Positions 1 to 10,550 of a DNA stretch of 64,000 nucleotides are shown piece by piece. Position numbers and translations under genes: made by a program. The stretch is from Warburgia ugandensis (taxonomy: Eukaryota; Streptophyta; Magnoliopsida; Canellales; Canellaceae): contig CP141126.1 in assembly GCA_035236585.1 (NCBI GenBank), positions 15,079,001 to 15,143,000 of the forward strand. Direction: 5' to 3'. The stretch's first letter is position 1. Each line of letters starts with the position of its first letter. The notes under the pieces were generated by a model that saw only the letters and a program-made list of their open reading frames with translations, searched no databases and had not been told where the DNA came from.

Positions 1-461
1 CTCGGCAACTTTTAAGGAAAAAGGGGCGTCATCAACATTATAACATGATAATATGATCCCTCTCCAGTTTGGATTTAGCTATCAGTCCAAAAATATAGAA
101 TGCCTTATGTGGCTGAGGTGCTAATGTATTTGTTCTTTTTTTCTTCTCTTACTATTAGAATACAAGAAGGATGGTCTATAGATACTATTTTTTATTTTAA
201 TTTTGAGGATTTTTGTCTACAATATGCTTTAAACCACATCAACATAGATGTAATGAGAAACCTGAAGTATATCATGATTTCTTTTTGTTATTTAGTTTGT
301 TGCTTAAATTTGTGATTAATATGCATAGACAGGGTAAATACTGCCTAAAATACTATCCCAAGATTTTGTGAAATCTTGTCATTTGATTCATTATGGAACA
401 AATAATGACAGACTAAGGAGTCAAAATTTTATTTTCAATATTTTGTCAATTGTTTCTTCTT
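1..461. other. Gene-free AT-rich stretch
   Basis: I see no convincing coding exon, RNA gene or complete repeat here. The open frames are short and match nothing I recognise. The stretch lies 3' of the TAF9 exon on the minus strand, so it may be TAF9 intron or intergenic DNA. Confidence 0.5.
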
Positions 462-805
462 AAAGTGAAAATGTGCAACAAGTTATTAAAGAAAAATAGG
501 TGTGTTTTAAAGCATAGCAGAGGACTAAAAATAATGAAGACTTTGAGCAATATAAGAATGCTAAAAAGGTTGCTAAGAGAGTAGTGAGGGTAAACTCAAG
601 GCATATGATGATCTCCATAATATATTAGGATCAAGAGAAGGTGAGAAAGATGTATTTAAACTTGCGAAAGTAAGAAAATAGAAGGGTAAAGATTTAGATC
701 ACGTTAAGTGTGTTAGACGTGATGACCCAAGGATACTAGTCATAGATGCCAAGATCAAACAAAGGTGGAAAAGTTACTTTAAAAAATTGCTATATAACAA
801 TTACC
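462..805 (+). mobile_element. RTE LINE internal fragment
   Basis: This is a degraded, both-ends-truncated piece of the same RTE-clade LINE that is nearly complete at 42.8-45.9 kb on the other strand. Line by line it matches the stretch between the endonuclease and the reverse transcriptase: the codons read as the AWQKIRNNENYEQC, EGEKDVFKLAKVR and KDLDHVRCIRSDD blocks of that element, with in-frame stops and small indels. Neither the (TGA)n 3' tail nor the 5' end is present, and no target duplication is visible. The divergence suggests an old copy. Confidence 0.85.
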
Positions 806-819
806 CCATGATGGGAACC

Positions 820-1090
820 ATCATCCCACTTCTTCTTTTTTTCCTAATCTTACATTCAATTTAATTTGCTTGGGCTATTTACCACTAAGGGCATTAGGTT
901 TCTTAGTGAGTTATGACTTAAGTAGGGGCAATTTTGTCTTTTTTTCTAAATTAGGGTTAGATGTTCCCTACTTAAGATCTTTTCTCTTGTGTAAATAGTT
1001 TTGATGAATAATGAATGAAATTTTCGTTACAATTGGTGGATTCCTCATTCTAACTTCTTCCCACAGGCTTGAAGCCACATTCGGTAAATC
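820..1090 (+). mobile_element. Possible LTR end (fossil)
   Basis: This stretch resembles the R/U5 part of a plant Ty1/copia-like LTR in composition: a run ending in TGTAAATAGTTTTGATGAATAATGAATG, followed by a CATTCTAACTTC-type segment. No partner LTR, primer-binding site or coding part is visible nearby. The family call is a guess from style only. If real, it is an old solo remnant. Confidence 0.25.
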
Positions 1091-2230
1091 ACTTTTGTGT
1101 CATCCTATTCTGTAAGTCAATACTTTTCTACCTTGTCTTTTAAAAAACAATTTCTGAGCAATGTGTGATTACGTGATTTGAATCAATAATAACCTAGAAT
1201 TCTTATTCTGCACAAAATTCCTAAATCCTAGATTCGAAGCTTAATCAAGACCGTTCGTCAATTAGAAAGACGATCCAAATTGAAATTTCAATCTTACCTT
1301 ATTTGATAAAGATCTAGGGCAGTTTGCAGATCCTATAACTCTTGTAGGTTATGCATGCTAATTAAAACAGATTTTCTGCATGTTAAAGTGTTCATTGTAG
1401 TTTAATTTATGTTTTCTTATTTAAGTAATTCTGATCTAATCTCAGCATATATATTAGGTCATTTTACATGCTATCCTACATCAACACCTTGTTCAGTGTA
1501 CATTAGCGCTCCAATCAAAAGACCTCCGAACAAGATCACCATTCACCTTTGTAATTCAAAACTTGATATAAAGTTATGCAAGAATTTATGCTACAACAAA
1601 CATTAATCCTAATCAATTCACATAACAAATTCAAGAATGTTACAATCAGAAGCTGAATACGAGAGACTAAAGCTGAACGCTGCACAGAGCACAAAAAGGT
1701 CCTTCGACCTAAGCATCCATTCCATGATTAGAAAATCAAATTCTCGCAAGAAGACACTAAAGCTCAACATACCAAGTAGGGAGTCCAAAATACCAACTTT
1801 CATCATCATTAGCTGCACGAGGCAAGTCTATCAAAAGCTGGAACACGAAACCCTTCCGGGGAAAAAAACGAGGAGCTATGTCGTAAGCTACAATCACGAT
1901 AAAAGGACTCTTTCCATTGGATCGTGAATGCCACTCTGTTTTAACCATCAGTTTGAGACTAAATGTAAAAGTCATTTGCAATCAAATAATAACATAACCA
2001 ATGGGATGGAACTAGGGCGGACCACTAATTTTAGTAGTCTGCACATGGAGTGCCAAGTAGCTTGCTCATCAATCTCCCAAATTTCTAACCTTTAGTGATC
2101 GTGAATCCAGAGACAGAAGGAGAACCAGCTTGAAACGCATCTCTATTAACACTACTTAGCAAGAGATCCAAGTTTCAGGGAAAACAGAGAAGATACGGAG
2201 GGTGTGCTTACAACTGCGCTAGTTGGGTCT
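1091..2230. other. Gene-free stretch, TAF9 intron or 3' side
   Basis: Open frames exist on both strands around 1.64-1.98 kb, but neither translation resembles a family I know and neither continues the TAF9 reading frame (expected next residues: LLELA-type, then a proline-rich tail). I found no splice-compatible TAF9 exon here. The content remains unexplained. Confidence 0.45.
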
Positions 2231-2321
2231 TTTAACATTGCAATAGGCAGAAAGAATTCACGTAGAAACAAAGCAGAAGAGTAATCGGATTGCAATTTGG
2301 GAAGAGCTTAATGGAATCTAC

Positions 2322-2591
2322 CTCACGGGGCGGGGGTTGAGAGAAGCTGAAGTTGACCTTGGTCTGAATGGCGAGCTTGATATCGTCGCAGTCGATGGAA
2401 GTCTTGCCGGCGTGCTCCGAATAAACCTGCGCATCCGTAAGAACGTCGACGACGTAGCGGTACCACAACTCCAGGAACTGGTGGACCACGCGTGGTTCGT
2501 ACTCCTTCACACCCATTGATTTGAGCAAAGATTTCACGATCTTTGCGTCCCTTGGTAGTTCCTCCTCTTCGCCCCCTCCTCTCTCGCTCAT
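2322..2591 (-). CDS. TAF9: TAF9, first coding exon (TFIID subunit 9)
   Basis: This exon encodes residues 1-90 of a TAF9 protein, a subunit of the general transcription factor TFIID and of SAGA-type co-activators in the nucleus. In the known family TAF9 pairs with TAF6 through a histone-H3-like fold. The fold is visible: [15 protein letters not shown] (alpha 1), then [20 protein letters not shown] (long alpha 2) and [20 protein letters not shown]. The start is the ATG at 2591, followed by an acidic [11 protein letters not shown] leader. The exon ends after PPPRE at a GTAGAT donor, phase 0; reading through gives a short non-TAF9 tail that I discard. Later exons (LLELA... and the proline/acidic tail) are not found in the 2.3 kb down to base 1. 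So either the first intron runs past the window edge or the gene is broken. The identity is sure; completeness is not. Confidence 0.9.
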
Positions 2592-3060
2592 CTCTCTCTC
2601 TTCGAGGTTCTCTCTCCCTTCGGTTCTTCGCTCTCCGTTACAAAGGCAAACTCGGCTTTATAGTAGACTCCCGTACCAAGCCTGGGCCCGGTAAAGGATC
2701 TCAACCGTTGATATGAAATAAAGTTTTCTTTTGCAAGTGAAAAATACGAAAATGCATTTTGCTCATGCAAATCGGAAAAATGAAATATTTGGCCATTGAA
2801 TGTATATCGTTAGTTATATATGGTTTTTGCTGGCCCATAGTCTTGTTGAATGTTGAACACACAAGTTGTTTGCCTGCTAATACTGTTGGATTTGTATGAC
2901 TTTGGCTTCCAGAGATGCTCTGTTGAAGGAGCAATTAGATGAGCGGTTCAGATCGACCATGAAAGGAGCCCATTATGGAACAGCGTGTGGGACCTACTTT
3001 CAGGTCTAAACCTTGCATTTGGGGTATTCCCATCATTGAATGGTGACAGCCCATAAACCA
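2592..3060 (-). promoter_or_regulatory. TAF9 5' UTR and promoter with site II motifs
   Basis: Directly upstream of the TAF9 ATG the sense strand is GA-rich (2592-2625), as in many plant 5' UTRs. Further up lie a GGGCCC palindrome (2684-2689) and three TGGGCY motifs on the sense strand (complement of 2832-2837, 2967-2972 and 3048-3053). TGGGCY 'site II' elements bind TCP factors and are common in plant housekeeping and proliferation genes. I see no clear TATA box at a suitable distance. Assignment as a promoter is inference from position and motifs. Confidence 0.5.
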
Positions 3061-4550
3061 CACCTGGCTATTGGCTAACATTCTCCTTGCACTTGTCAAA
3101 TAGTTCCCATCGCTCGCTCAGAGTTGTTCTGACATATAGCCTATCCAATTAGAACAATACCCCACTCTAAGCGAAGGAATTCAGACTTCAGAAAATAGAC
3201 TGAATTCCTAAAGTCAATATGCATTCCGGACTCCTTAAACAACCTTATCAAAGAGTAATTAACGGCAGCAATTATTGTAACAATCTATATTTTTATAATA
3301 TAAATATTCTTTTGCGACACTAAAAAGTTAATTATTCTAATAGCTATAGAATGAGTATGAAAAACTCTACAATTAGAGTTTAAGTCTTTAAAGATAAATT
3401 TTTTAGAGAAGTTTTTAACCCAAAGCCAACGATTGTTATGAGAATACGTAACAGAGAGAGAGAGAGAGAGATTCCATCCGAAACATTCTTCTTAAATCTT
3501 CGTGTTTTGGACAAGAAGATTGTAGAAGAATGATTTTGTCTACGAGGTAGGGGTGTAGGAATTTTCTTGAGCTAGTTAATTTTCAAACCATGTTCTCATG
3601 CTTGTTTTCAATATATGATTCCAAAAAAAAAAGTAAATTAAATTAAAGTATATCTATTACTATCAATGCATACAAGATTGTTTGATTTTGAGATTATTTT
3701 AGTAGGTTATAAATCAATTTTAATTCTCCTTTTTATCAAGTATATACACATTATCGATTATATCTAGTGATGCCTATACACCAATGATCCTTAGCCCTTT
3801 AAGGCATACATATTATTGATCTCACCTTTTATCAAATGTGTACTGTCGACTTACTGTAACTCATGCTAAGTGCACATGACTCCTATTTCATTTGCACCAA
3901 CACAAAGGCTCTCCTAGATCCTCTCTTACATGCTTTGTAATCCATGTTAAGACTCCTCCACATACACAAATTGTTAAATTATCTATTGAATGCGCACATG
4001 TAACTTTGTAATCTCTGCTAATTCTATCATACATACAACTATTGAAAGGATCTATTGCATGCACACTCACATTATTTACCTATTAGGTGAACATGACCTT
4101 TATCATCTTATTTCCATGCACACATGTTATTATCAATCTTTTGGTATGCACCTATATATATTTTATTTTCACCATGTGTCCATGATCTTCATCATGATAT
4201 TATCATGTACGCTAGTTCTTATTGAATCTTTTATTTGACACTTGTAAATCCTATAGAAGTTCTCACTAGGCGCGCATGTTCTTAGTGGATTTACTTACCT
4301 GACACTCCTAGTCCCTAATTTATACAAACACTAATTGATCTTAATTGTATTACATAGGCACCGCTAATCCGATTAAATGTGTACCAATGGTTGACCTTTT
4401 TGATACATGTGTACTATCTACAAAGCCATACCCATCGTTGATCTCTAGTCCCTGCTGTATGTAATTTTAATTTTAATATGGACCTAAGCATGGCATGGTT
4501 TATTGATTTGTATAAAATCTAAGGCATGAATACCTTAACAACAATTGTGA
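3061..4550. other. Gene-free AT-rich stretch with (GA)n
   Basis: No gene is seen. A perfect (GA)n microsatellite lies at about 3451-3472. From about 3.7 kb the sequence becomes a loose succession of CATGCACA/TGTGTAC-like words separated by about 40-60 bases. It looks like a strongly decayed tandem repeat that grades into the clearer repeat at 4.55 kb. Confidence 0.4.
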
Positions 4551-5335
4551 GAGGGGTATGAATACCAACAATGCAAAGGAAATGTGTATGCCACCTTGCG
4601 AGGTTAATGCGTGTTTGCTACATAATGCATGGGAAGGTAAGGTGTATGACATATTGCATAGTGATGTTTGTTTACTACCTAATGGGTGGGAAGGTAACGT
4701 GTGTTGGCCCGATTGTTACTACCTAATACATGGGAAATGCATTCACTACGTAATGTATGCTACATGAAATTGTCACCTAATGCATAGATGTGCACTTGAC
4801 ACTTAGCTATGTAACATGCATGGTACCCAACACTCGGGTGATATGATTAACACCCAATGTATGGCCTCTGATATATGGCTATAAAAGTAGCACTCAACCA
4901 TTGCATATAACGCACAGCACCCAGCATCTGGACTAGATACATAGTAACTAGTGCATGGCAGCATGCATGATGTCTAGCGGTTGAGTAGCCCCCATAGCAC
5001 TCAACACATGAACAGCAAGGTTAACGCTTAGCGCATGAGAAGCAAGCTTAGTACATAAAAGTATGGTCATTACACTAACGCACTACGCCCTATCACACAG
5101 TGCACTGTTATTGCACACTATGAATTGGTCAGGCTGTGTGCACCACATGGGCAGCTCACCAACTCAGCCTAGTGCACACCCCATAGTCACGTCGCACTCC
5201 ACTGGTCGGGCATGGTGACCTGCTCTAGCACACTGTTCACAGCGCACAAACACTACCATATTGTGCATAGCACACATGCACAGTGTACACTACTCTAGGC
5301 AGTAGGCATGGATACATTTCATAGGGCCCATTGCA
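4551..5335 (+). repeat. Degenerate tandem repeat, CTACCTAATGCATGGG-like
   Basis: Related words recur in direct orientation: CTACATAATGCATGGG (4618), CTACCTAATGGGTGGG (4675), CTACCTAATACATGGG (4719), CTACGTAATGTATG (4745) and CACCTAATGCATAG (4774). Weaker forms continue to about 5.3 kb (CACCCAATGTATGG, CACCCAGCATCTGG, CACTCAACACATG). Spacing varies from 26 to 57 bases, so this is a decayed minisatellite or satellite remnant and not a clean array. The C+G content rises towards the right end. Confidence 0.5.
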
Positions 5336-6700
5336 CGTACAATCACACAAAATTTTGATTTGATTAATATCACATGATTTTGGAAGTTTTGATATGTAAA
5401 TAAATGTTCATCCATATGCATAGTCTCTAATTTATAGTAAGTGTAATTTGCAACTGAGTTTATTATTGAGTGTTGAGGTTAATATTTGAAATAAAGCAAT
5501 TGAGATCTGCATGCTACTTAGTAGTCTATAAGCACAAGATTTTGAAAATGTTGAGCTACTATATGTATCTACTCTATGACTAGAGTAAGCTAGTCAATGA
5601 TTCATGCTTATTGAAATATGTCTACAAATGGAAAAGTTGTGAATACTATCATAAGATGTATTAAGGAATGTGAAAGGATAAAAATTAGGCGACTCAAAAC
5701 AGTTGTGTCTATCCTAAAATTAGACGACTCATAAGAATTAAGCTTAGCCTAAGGTAAATTATAAGATCCATTTGGTTGGTATGCTAGGAAGACCAGTTGG
5801 CCACTAGCCTCTAAAATTAATACTTGCCCTATGAGGCTAATTGTAAAGAATATTGTGTCATAGAGAGACTGCTCTCTTGTGATCCACTATCCCGGTGAGG
5901 ACTAGTGTAGCCCATGTGGCATCCACGGCCAAACATAATTAGATGTGAGTCCTCTACGTGCATAGTATACCATATAGTTATTGGACACAGATTGACATGT
6001 CTATTATCCTTGAGAATATTAACCATTGCCCCGATGGTTTTGTAGTAGGATGTTACCACTCAGTGATACAACAAATTATAATATAGTATTCTTTGACAGA
6101 ATTCCTAACAAGCTCATATAAGTAAGATTTTAAGGATTTATTAAATGTTTTTGGTAAAAGTTTAAATATTTTATAATCTTTATATCATACTTATGATGGA
6201 ACATTTAATGGTTTGCATTACTTAAATTATGTCAATCTGTATGTTGTGGTTTTCAAACGACTGGTTTAGGAATTTTTCTATTAAGTCTTTGTACATACCC
6301 CAACAAAACATTTCAAGAGAAGCACAAGAGGACAAATTAATCGGTTAGAAGAAATTAAATATGGAGAATAAAGAGAAAAGAAGTATGGATAAGTAGTTAT
6401 TTAGACATTTCAATTATTAATTTGATTTTTAGACAATGAACATTTGAAGTAAATGTAATAAGATAAGTGACATTAATATATTTAATTTGACCTATGCTTT
6501 AAACTTATATTCCTTATTATTTGGGCTGTAATCAGAGAATTCCTGTAATAATATGTTTTTAGTTTGCTATTATATTGAAGGTTTTTAATGTGACATTGAG
6601 TTGAAAGTGAAATTAAGAAAAATAAATCTGTATTATATATTTCAAATGTTTTAAGAAAAAAAAAATCCTACCTGAGAGTTTTATTTCAAAAATTCTTTTC
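5336..6700. other. Gene-free stretch, possibly retroelement-derived
   Basis: There is no open frame of note. The segment around 5.83-6.07 kb (GATCCACTATCCCGGTGAGG..., GCCCCGATGGT) resembles the non-coding parts of plant gypsy elements, and a GCCCCGATGGT word recurs at about 14.22 kb. I cannot find LTR boundaries, so the origin is uncertain. Confidence 0.3.
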
Positions 6701-7332
6701 TAACACCCGAGTCACCACAACTATCTTGGGATAGCAGATTAATAATGTACAACAATACCAGGTCAGGGGCAGTGGGAATTTTATTTATTTATTTATTTAT
6801 ACTTTTTATCTGCCGAAGGACTGTCGGATATGTTTGTGGACAAAAATATGGCAGGCTCTTCTACACATTCGCTATAAATAATCACCTCCCAAAATCGCAA
6901 TAGTCAGGCCCTAAGCCCTCCCCCCCCCCTCCATATGGCACTAATATTTTATGTGAACATTAGGATCCTGACCATGTATCCATCCTTGTAACACTTTTCC
7001 TTACTAGAGTTGCTTCAGAAAAAATAAAAATAAAAATCATTTGATTAACTCAGGATAAACTGGGGGGCATATGCCGCTGCTCAATGAGTTGAAAGTTATG
7101 TTACACCGAAGAAAATTGCTGAGATGGCCTCTTCACAAACATGCAGGTGAAACTGGATACAAGTTGGATTGAGTCAGTAAACTTGCTGAGCTTACTATTA
7201 GTTAACAAATTTCCCATGAATTCTCTGCTGCTGATGGCATCTGCAAGATAAAAGAAAGATGAGCGTAAGGGTGAGGTCCATCAATTGACAATACAAAATA
7301 ATACCTAGACTGTTGTTATGTGTCAATATAAA

Positions 7333-7420
7333 AACTACATGATTCAATTGAATAAGGAAGCAGAACCTAAGTTTATAACTACATGATTCAACTGAATGGG
7401 GAAGCAGAACCTAAGTTTCT
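7333..7420 (+). repeat. Tandem duplication, 44-bp unit x2
   Basis: Two adjacent copies of AACTACATGATTCAAYTGAA... run to CAGAACCTAAGTTT with period 44. They differ by a few substitutions (AATAAGG versus AATGGGG). This is a simple local duplication with no coding meaning seen. Confidence 0.85.
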
Positions 7421-7919
7421 AGAACAGCAAGAAATGGGAAAAATGCCTACAGCTATTTTATGACCGAAGATCAAAGAATTGTACAATCTCATGGAGGAGA
7501 AAGGACCATTATTAGAATATCTTTATAACTACAAGCAGATTGGTAACAAGAAGAGGATGGCCCCAATTAGTTGCCGGACTGGCAACGTAACTGTCTAAAG
7601 CTTCTGTCCACCTCTTCATGAAGTTTTTCATTAGCTGAGACAGCAGCTTTTGTCATAGATATTGGCAGCAGTTTCTTTATTCAGACTTCTCTGATTGGCT
7701 ATTGATAGGTTGCCAGAAAGTGTAACAGGTAGTAAGCAATGTGTAAAACAAAGAGAAAGCAGCCAGCATCAAAACATTAATTGAAGCTCAGATTGTAAAA
7801 GGAACGAAATAACTTGAAAGACTGCTCTGTAGATTTCACTTTCGTCAACCTCCCAAGGATTATGTTGGGAAGCAGATTCAAAATAAACTCCATGGCAGAG
7901 GTGAATATCTCCTCTAGTT

Positions 7920-8047
7920 AACTGCCTAAGGTTAGCAGTCCTAATAGCTAAAACACTCTAGTGACAAGAACAGAGATTTTATTAACTACCTAAGGCTTGC
8001 ATTCTGCTAATAGCCAAAACACTCTGGTAACAAAAAAAGAGATTTTA
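7920..8047 (+). repeat. Tandem duplication, 64-bp unit x2
   Basis: Two adjacent diverged copies begin AACTGCCTAAGG (7920) and AACTACCTAAGG (7984). Both contain AATAGCYAAAACACTCT and end AGAGATTTTA. The divergence suggests an older duplication than the 44-bp one upstream. Confidence 0.75.
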
Positions 8048-10292
8048 ATGTACCTAGATGGCTCAACCCCAGGTTATAATTACTTCAAGTGCATATTACC
8101 CACAATGCACATCTGTGGGAGAATCCTATATTTCTGACCAACAGACGAGAAAAAATGATGTCTGGCACATTGCATTTCCTTCAAAAAGGAGAAGATTACC
8201 TAGGTTGGCTGAAGACCACTGTCCCAGCATAGCTGCAACCTAAATGTCAGTTAGCAACACTCAACACAAAGGTCTATGAACAGCAGCACCATGTAACAGG
8301 AGGATATCTATGATCCTTAACTTATCAGCTTGATTACTATCCAGGGAAGGCTCATTCTCAAACCTAGCATCTCTCAATCTCATAGTCGCCCTGGTGCAAA
8401 ATCTCTTTTCAGTAGTTTGACCTAGGTACTAGTCACAATTCTTATGAATCTGCACTGTTGCTTCAGAATCCAAAGTTAGCAGTCAACTTCATCACTCACT
8501 GTTCTCCATTTCTAAATTTAAACAGCATCTTAGATCTAAGATGGACTCAGCTTTATCAGTAACTTTTAAACCAAGAGCAACATCATTCATGCAGGAAATT
8601 CTCGTATCTGAAGATAAGATAAGACCATCCTTCATTTCATATTGACACACTTGATATTTTTCCTTGTCAACAAACGAAGCCAACTTCAGCTCTTCAGGGG
8701 GTTAAAAAACACCCGAGTTACAAAGAACTTAAGAATATCCTGAAGTTGCTAAATCACTACATTTACCAGTCATGGAGGGGAATCAATCATCAGGTGCAGG
8801 GAAGAGAAGACTGTGTATCAAATTCTCCAGAAATTGACCCCAGCTATGTGACTCATCTTGTCTCATAATTCTCTTACTCAAGTCATAGTGCATCTGAGGT
8901 TCAGCATTCGACTCTAGCTCACAAGAGCTACTTTCACTATCACACGAAAACAAACAAACATTTCTTCTTTAATACGGTGATAAATAGTGGACTTACTCTT
9001 CTCTCAGCTGAACTTGGAATGATCACACTACACAACCAGCTAAACCAACTTATATACATCTCCAATGATAATAGAGACTTTGCTTGAACTAGGATAGATG
9101 TCAAAAATCAACTCACCTAAAGCACTTAAGCTCCAGAGCATGACCCTGAAATCATACATCCATACTTTGCCAGGAGAGAGAAGATATCTGTGCCAGCGGA
9201 CCACTGATGAAATGACAACATCCAACGAATGGTGATACCTGCACTAAAGCTATTGTTCACCCTCTCATCTGGAATGTCCAAAATTACAGTGAAGCTTTTC
9301 GCTCCTAACAGGACATTCAGTGTTGCAATTTTAACTTTAGCAAATTTGGGAAGTATCTCTCTGAAACTTTTTCTTGAGTAATTCTTGGTGGTTGAATCTA
9401 ATGTATTTTTAGATAATAATAAAAAATCCAAGCTGCACATAAATCCATAACTCATCACAGGCAGTGCTTTTTTCCATTTAAGAAACTAGACATATAAACT
9501 ATTCGCAATCAATCACTGAATCACGCCAAAAACATTGTATCAAACTTGCTTCTTTTTTTTAATTACTGATGAATATAACACCATGAAAAGAGAAAACAAT
9601 GCCAGGACATGCCTATGTGGTGAATGTTTGGACCAGAATCATCATCATACCTTTACTTGCTCATTTGTGGTACAAGTGCCCTTTTTCTGAAAAAAGAAAA
9701 AGGAAAAGGTAAAATACTGATTAATACTCAGGCCACAATCATCGCACCACCTTTTGTTTTCTCACTTGTAGTCAGTTGCAATCCATGAAAGCTGAGTCTT
9801 TCAGTATCTCTTCAGCATTTGAAGGGACGTTTTTTGGGTTCCTCAACCACTTTCAGCTTCTTCTTGGCTACCTTCCAAGCCTTTCATCTGTATTTCTTGT
9901 ACCTTTCATCTTGGTTGGATTAAGAATCTAATTCTCTTGGACTATTGATCTAGTTACAAACTAAGATCTAAATTTTACTTAAAACAGTAGACCAATCATT
10001 AGAAGGAACTAAAGCAGCATATTCACAGACTTTACAAAAGCAACGATGTTTCAGCAAACTGGTCCAAGCTAGCACATTACTCTCATACCAATATGCTTCT
10101 ACCAACCAGTCCCTCTTCGAGTGTCAAACAGAAAAGAGAGGAAAAAGAAAAGGAAACAACACTTTGCAATGGCTACAAGTGATCCATAGGAAACCCTCCC
10201 ATGTAATATACTGGAATGCACCAGCAATAAGTTTTGAGATGTGAATTCCTGACATGGCATTCCTTGAACAAATTCCAAGAGATCTTTAACAT

Positions 10293-10550
10293 TCATCATC
10301 ATCATCAAGACCTTATCCCAATTAGGGGTCGGCCACATGAATCTTATTCCTCCATTCCACTCTATTAAATACCATGGCTTCATTTAGTCCCAAAGTTTTT
10401 AAATCTTTCCTCACCACTTCTATCCACGTTCTTTTGGGCCTTCCCCTTGCCCTTTTAGAACCTCTTGTATTGCCTCACTCCTAACTGGTGCCGTTGTTGG
10501 CCTCCTTTGAACATGTCCAAACCATCTAAGCCTAATCTCCCTCATCTTGT
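10293..10550 (-). mobile_element. RTE LINE, 5'-truncated 3' end
   Basis: This is the last ~260 bp of the RTE family. On the minus strand it ends in CTTGATGATGATGATG, a microsatellite tail typical of the RTE clade, and it matches the 3' part of the near-intact copy at 42775-43045 almost base for base apart from a few substitutions and small deletions. It is cut at its 5' side exactly where the hAT-like sequence begins (10551), as expected of a 5'-truncated target-primed insertion or of later breakage. No target duplication could be assigned. Confidence 0.9.

Larger units (their letters stand above)
6701..10292. other. Long gene-free stretch with small duplications
   Basis: About 3.6 kb without a recognisable gene. 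Short frames on the minus strand (for example 9126-9458) do not look like known proteins. It contains a (TTTA)n run near 6780-6800, a short poly-C near 6921 and two small tandem duplications listed separately. It could hold untranslated exons or decayed transposon DNA; nothing in the sequence settles this. Confidence 0.4.

Noticed and set aside
1637-1981. Frames on both strands near 1.64-1.98 kb
   Set aside because: Considered as TAF9 exons, but neither matches TAF9 nor has a phase-compatible acceptor.
6701-10292. Hidden multi-exon host gene
   Set aside because: Several splice-like sites exist, but no run of frames gives a recognisable protein; left as unexplained.
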